NCBI RefSeq assembly: GCF_035083965.1
Contig: NC_089722.1
Location: 17,581,142 to 17,645,141 of the forward strand
Source of the DNA: Branchiostoma lanceolatum
Lineage: Eukaryota; Chordata; Leptocardii; Amphioxiformes; Branchiostomatidae
Direction of reading: 5' to 3'
DNA length: 64,000 nt
A model generated the notes under the pieces. That model saw only the letters and a list, made by a program, of their open reading frames with translations. It made no database searches and was not told the origin of the DNA. The first letter of the stretch is position 1. Every line of letters begins with the position of its first letter. Shown piece after piece: positions 62,020 through 64,000 of the stretch. The translations under genes and the position numbers were made by a program.

Positions 62020-62209
62020 CACTGCACGAAATGGCCTCGTATCCCGGCGTATACGTACAGGGATTCCTCCGGAAATATTCCATATCCCGGTGCGGATTTA
62101 GCGTATCCGATAAAATTAACGGATACGCTAAATCCGCACCGGGATATGGAATATTTCCGGAGGAATCCCTGTACGTATACGCCGGGATACGAGGCCATTT
62201 CGTGCAGTG
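62020..62209. mobile_element. Perfect 90-bp inverted repeat (foldback element)
   Basis: Arms 62020-62109 and 62120-62209 are fully complementary, with a 10-base loop ATAAAATTAA. The ends are CACTGCACGAAATGGCC and its complement. No convincing target duplication was found in the flanks. Its termini differ from both other MITE families here. Confidence 0.9.
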
Positions 62210-63233
62210 GGTTTTCCACGTGCGGTCACTAATTTCCACCTCCGCATCCTGATACGTCACACCGTTGTAATCCCGCAGGATTGAGGTGGATCGGTTTGTT
62301 TGCTGTTTGCTGTAACTCTGTCAACAGATAGGAGTTAACAATCGCATCAAGCAAACAAATACTTCAAACCATTACTTCAGCTCTGGAATTTTTAGATCCT
62401 GTCTACGTCTGCTCTAGATGTACGTATACGCTGTGTAAAACAGTTACTGTACACATGGCTGCCAAATTACGTATAACCTCACAAGAGAACACAGTATAGA
62501 CAATAAAACAGTGTGATTGTCAGCTGTTTAGTGACTAGGATAGCTGTTGAATGTATCCCGCAATAGGAATGTAGTATGTTTAACGCATATCAGTATTTAA
62601 GTCATGAAAACTACACGCGCATTCGTTGTCGACTATTGACAAGGGGAATAAAAAAAACGGGACTGTCCAAAAGCGAAAAGACTACATGCCGCAATTAAAA
62701 CAGAACAAATCTAACAACATATTCAAAATCGTAATGATAACTTCAGAAGGAATGACAATGCCATCGCTACTCTGCTTTCTACCAGCTTCTATTCTCTAAA
62801 CAAATATACATAGCTCCAACTAGTTCTGCGTCTTTTGCGATAGCGTTTTGTGGTGTCTTTTCGGTGGTGTCACCCCCGCTCAACAGTCCCGCCAACCTCT
62901 AACGAAGTATTCTCCACACAAAGACCAGGATATAACTCGGCCTTTGGCTCGACAAACTCGCGATTAGAAAAGACCTATTTTCCCTCATTAGTACGACAGT
63001 CGCCGTGACTTGTTATCTCGCTTGTTCCCTGTGGCTTTCAAGTATTTGTACACGTTAAAAGATACAGTTAACAGTATTGATCCCCCGATGGTGGCAAGCC
63101 CTCGGGTCCGGTTAGATCCGTGTCCAACCAACCTGTATCCGTGTCTTTTGTGTGCCGCGCGGCACGACCGGGTCTTGTTTTCCTCACCGTTCGCACGGAA
63201 AGAAAGTTACTGATTCACGCTAACACTAGCCTC

Positions 63234-63404
63234 TACACCAGGCTCCACAGGTCGCTGGAAAAGTAGTAAAAATTGGCCAAATAGACATGATAGAGGATTT
63301 AGCTGGCTATAGGTCGCAAACTGTACTCCCTAGCCAGCTAACTACTCTGGCATGTGATGTGTTTATTTGGCCAATTTCTACCATTTTCAAGCCTGGTAGA
63401 GGCC
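63234..63404. mobile_element. Degraded foldback element, TAGCCT family
   Basis: It begins TAGCCTCTACACCAGGCTCC and ends GCCTGGTAGAGGCCA, with inner complementary stretches 'aaaattggccaaata' and 'tttggccaatttctacca'. Related to the elements at 21974 and 35240 but diverged; no clear target duplication. Confidence 0.65.
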
Positions 63405-63840
63405 ACGCAAAATTTACCGGCAAATGTTTCAGTAGATGTCATCCGGCACGCGTTCTTGTTTTCCTCACCGTTTTCACGTAAAGAAAGCTACCGATTCGCG
63501 CCAAACCATACCGGCAAATGTTTCCGTAGATACCACCCGGCACGGATTCGGATGAACTTATTGTACGTACTGTAGAATCTGACCGATAAAGACATCAAAA
63601 CAAGTCACTGTTGAATATTGAAAAAGGCTTAAAAGTTTTCAAAAGTCAGTGTTTTTGGTCATTTTTCTACATCATAAGCTGAATCTACCTTTTTGCGTTA
63701 CACAGCGATATTCAAGGTGTATGAAAGCGACATTGTTGTGTCTGTCTGTTTGTTTGTATTGCATACCCGGTACACCACCTCATGCCGTTTGTACTGAAGA
63801 GTACCACCTGTGTATATCCAGACTAGACAGATTTATTTGA

Positions 63841-64000
63841 TCCACTCACACAGGGATGGACCCCTTCTCTTTTCGATAAGTGTGGTGGGTTCTTTAACGT
63901 GCTCTAGGTGTGGCTCTCCTAAAAAAACGAGACCTTCATTTGACTTCGACCTGTCCGATGGACGTCCCTTAGTATTACCGAAGTCAAGTACTCATTTACA
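63841..64000 (+). repeat. SINE-like repeat, cut by the window end
   Basis: The stretch with 'gtggtgggttctttaacgtg', 'tctaggtgtggctctcct' and 'gtactcatttaca' also occurs, mostly inverted and diverged, near 10340-10400, 12400-12530, 13740-13850 and 24715-24795. It appears to share a body with the tRNA-derived SINE family at 7747-8112. Confidence 0.55.

Overview
The window looks like nuclear DNA of an invertebrate chordate, most likely an amphioxus (Branchiostoma-type). The basis is a set of intron-rich animal genes with canonical GT-AG splice sites: TRAPPC11, a chordate-style intelectin, sorcin-like penta-EF-hand genes, a bHLH-zipper factor, an adhesion GPCR and an ETS-type PNT domain. Introns are dense with foldback MITEs, SINE-like repeats and CA/GT microsatellites. 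The species assignment is an inference. All exon models were built by hand from splice signals, reading phase and homology recalled from family knowledge; no search was run.

Layout. 1-2985 (+): the 3' end of a TRAPPC11-like gene (C-terminal Gryzun region). 4279-5649 (+): a two-exon secreted intelectin. 6657-11070 (-) and 12650-18764 (-): two tandem sorcin/grancalcin-like penta-EF-hand (PEF) genes. The first (copy A) has a clear signal peptide. The second (copy B) has had its EF1 region replaced by a ~1 kb in-frame exon coding about 87 acidic four-residue repeats. 23798-30080 (-): a six-exon, 1135-residue protein with a class B bHLH-zipper at its C-terminus and a likely ~3 kb 3' UTR reaching about 20745. 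33470-48369 (+): a 21-exon adhesion GPCR (signal peptide, two hormone-receptor-like cysteine modules, GAIN/GPS, 7TM, long tail) with a one-base frameshift in one GAIN exon. 51105-53933 (+): an unrecognised, probably disordered protein with recurrent acidic-tyrosine motifs. 55784-58513 (-): a PNT (Pointed/SAM) domain gene that stops right after the PNT, with no ETS domain in the window. 58.6-64 kb: no convincing gene; minisatellite, long GT tract, a perfect 90-bp inverted repeat and SINE/MITE pieces.

The genes do not form an operon or an obvious pathway. The strongest candidates for something undescribed are the PEF pair (an apparently secreted PEF protein beside a paralogue with a 348-residue acidic repeat), the phase-compatible partial duplicate of the bHLH exon, and the acidic-tyrosine repeat protein. 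Mobile DNA is dominated by two foldback MITE families, both flanked by 9-bp target duplications, which suggests a Mutator-like source.
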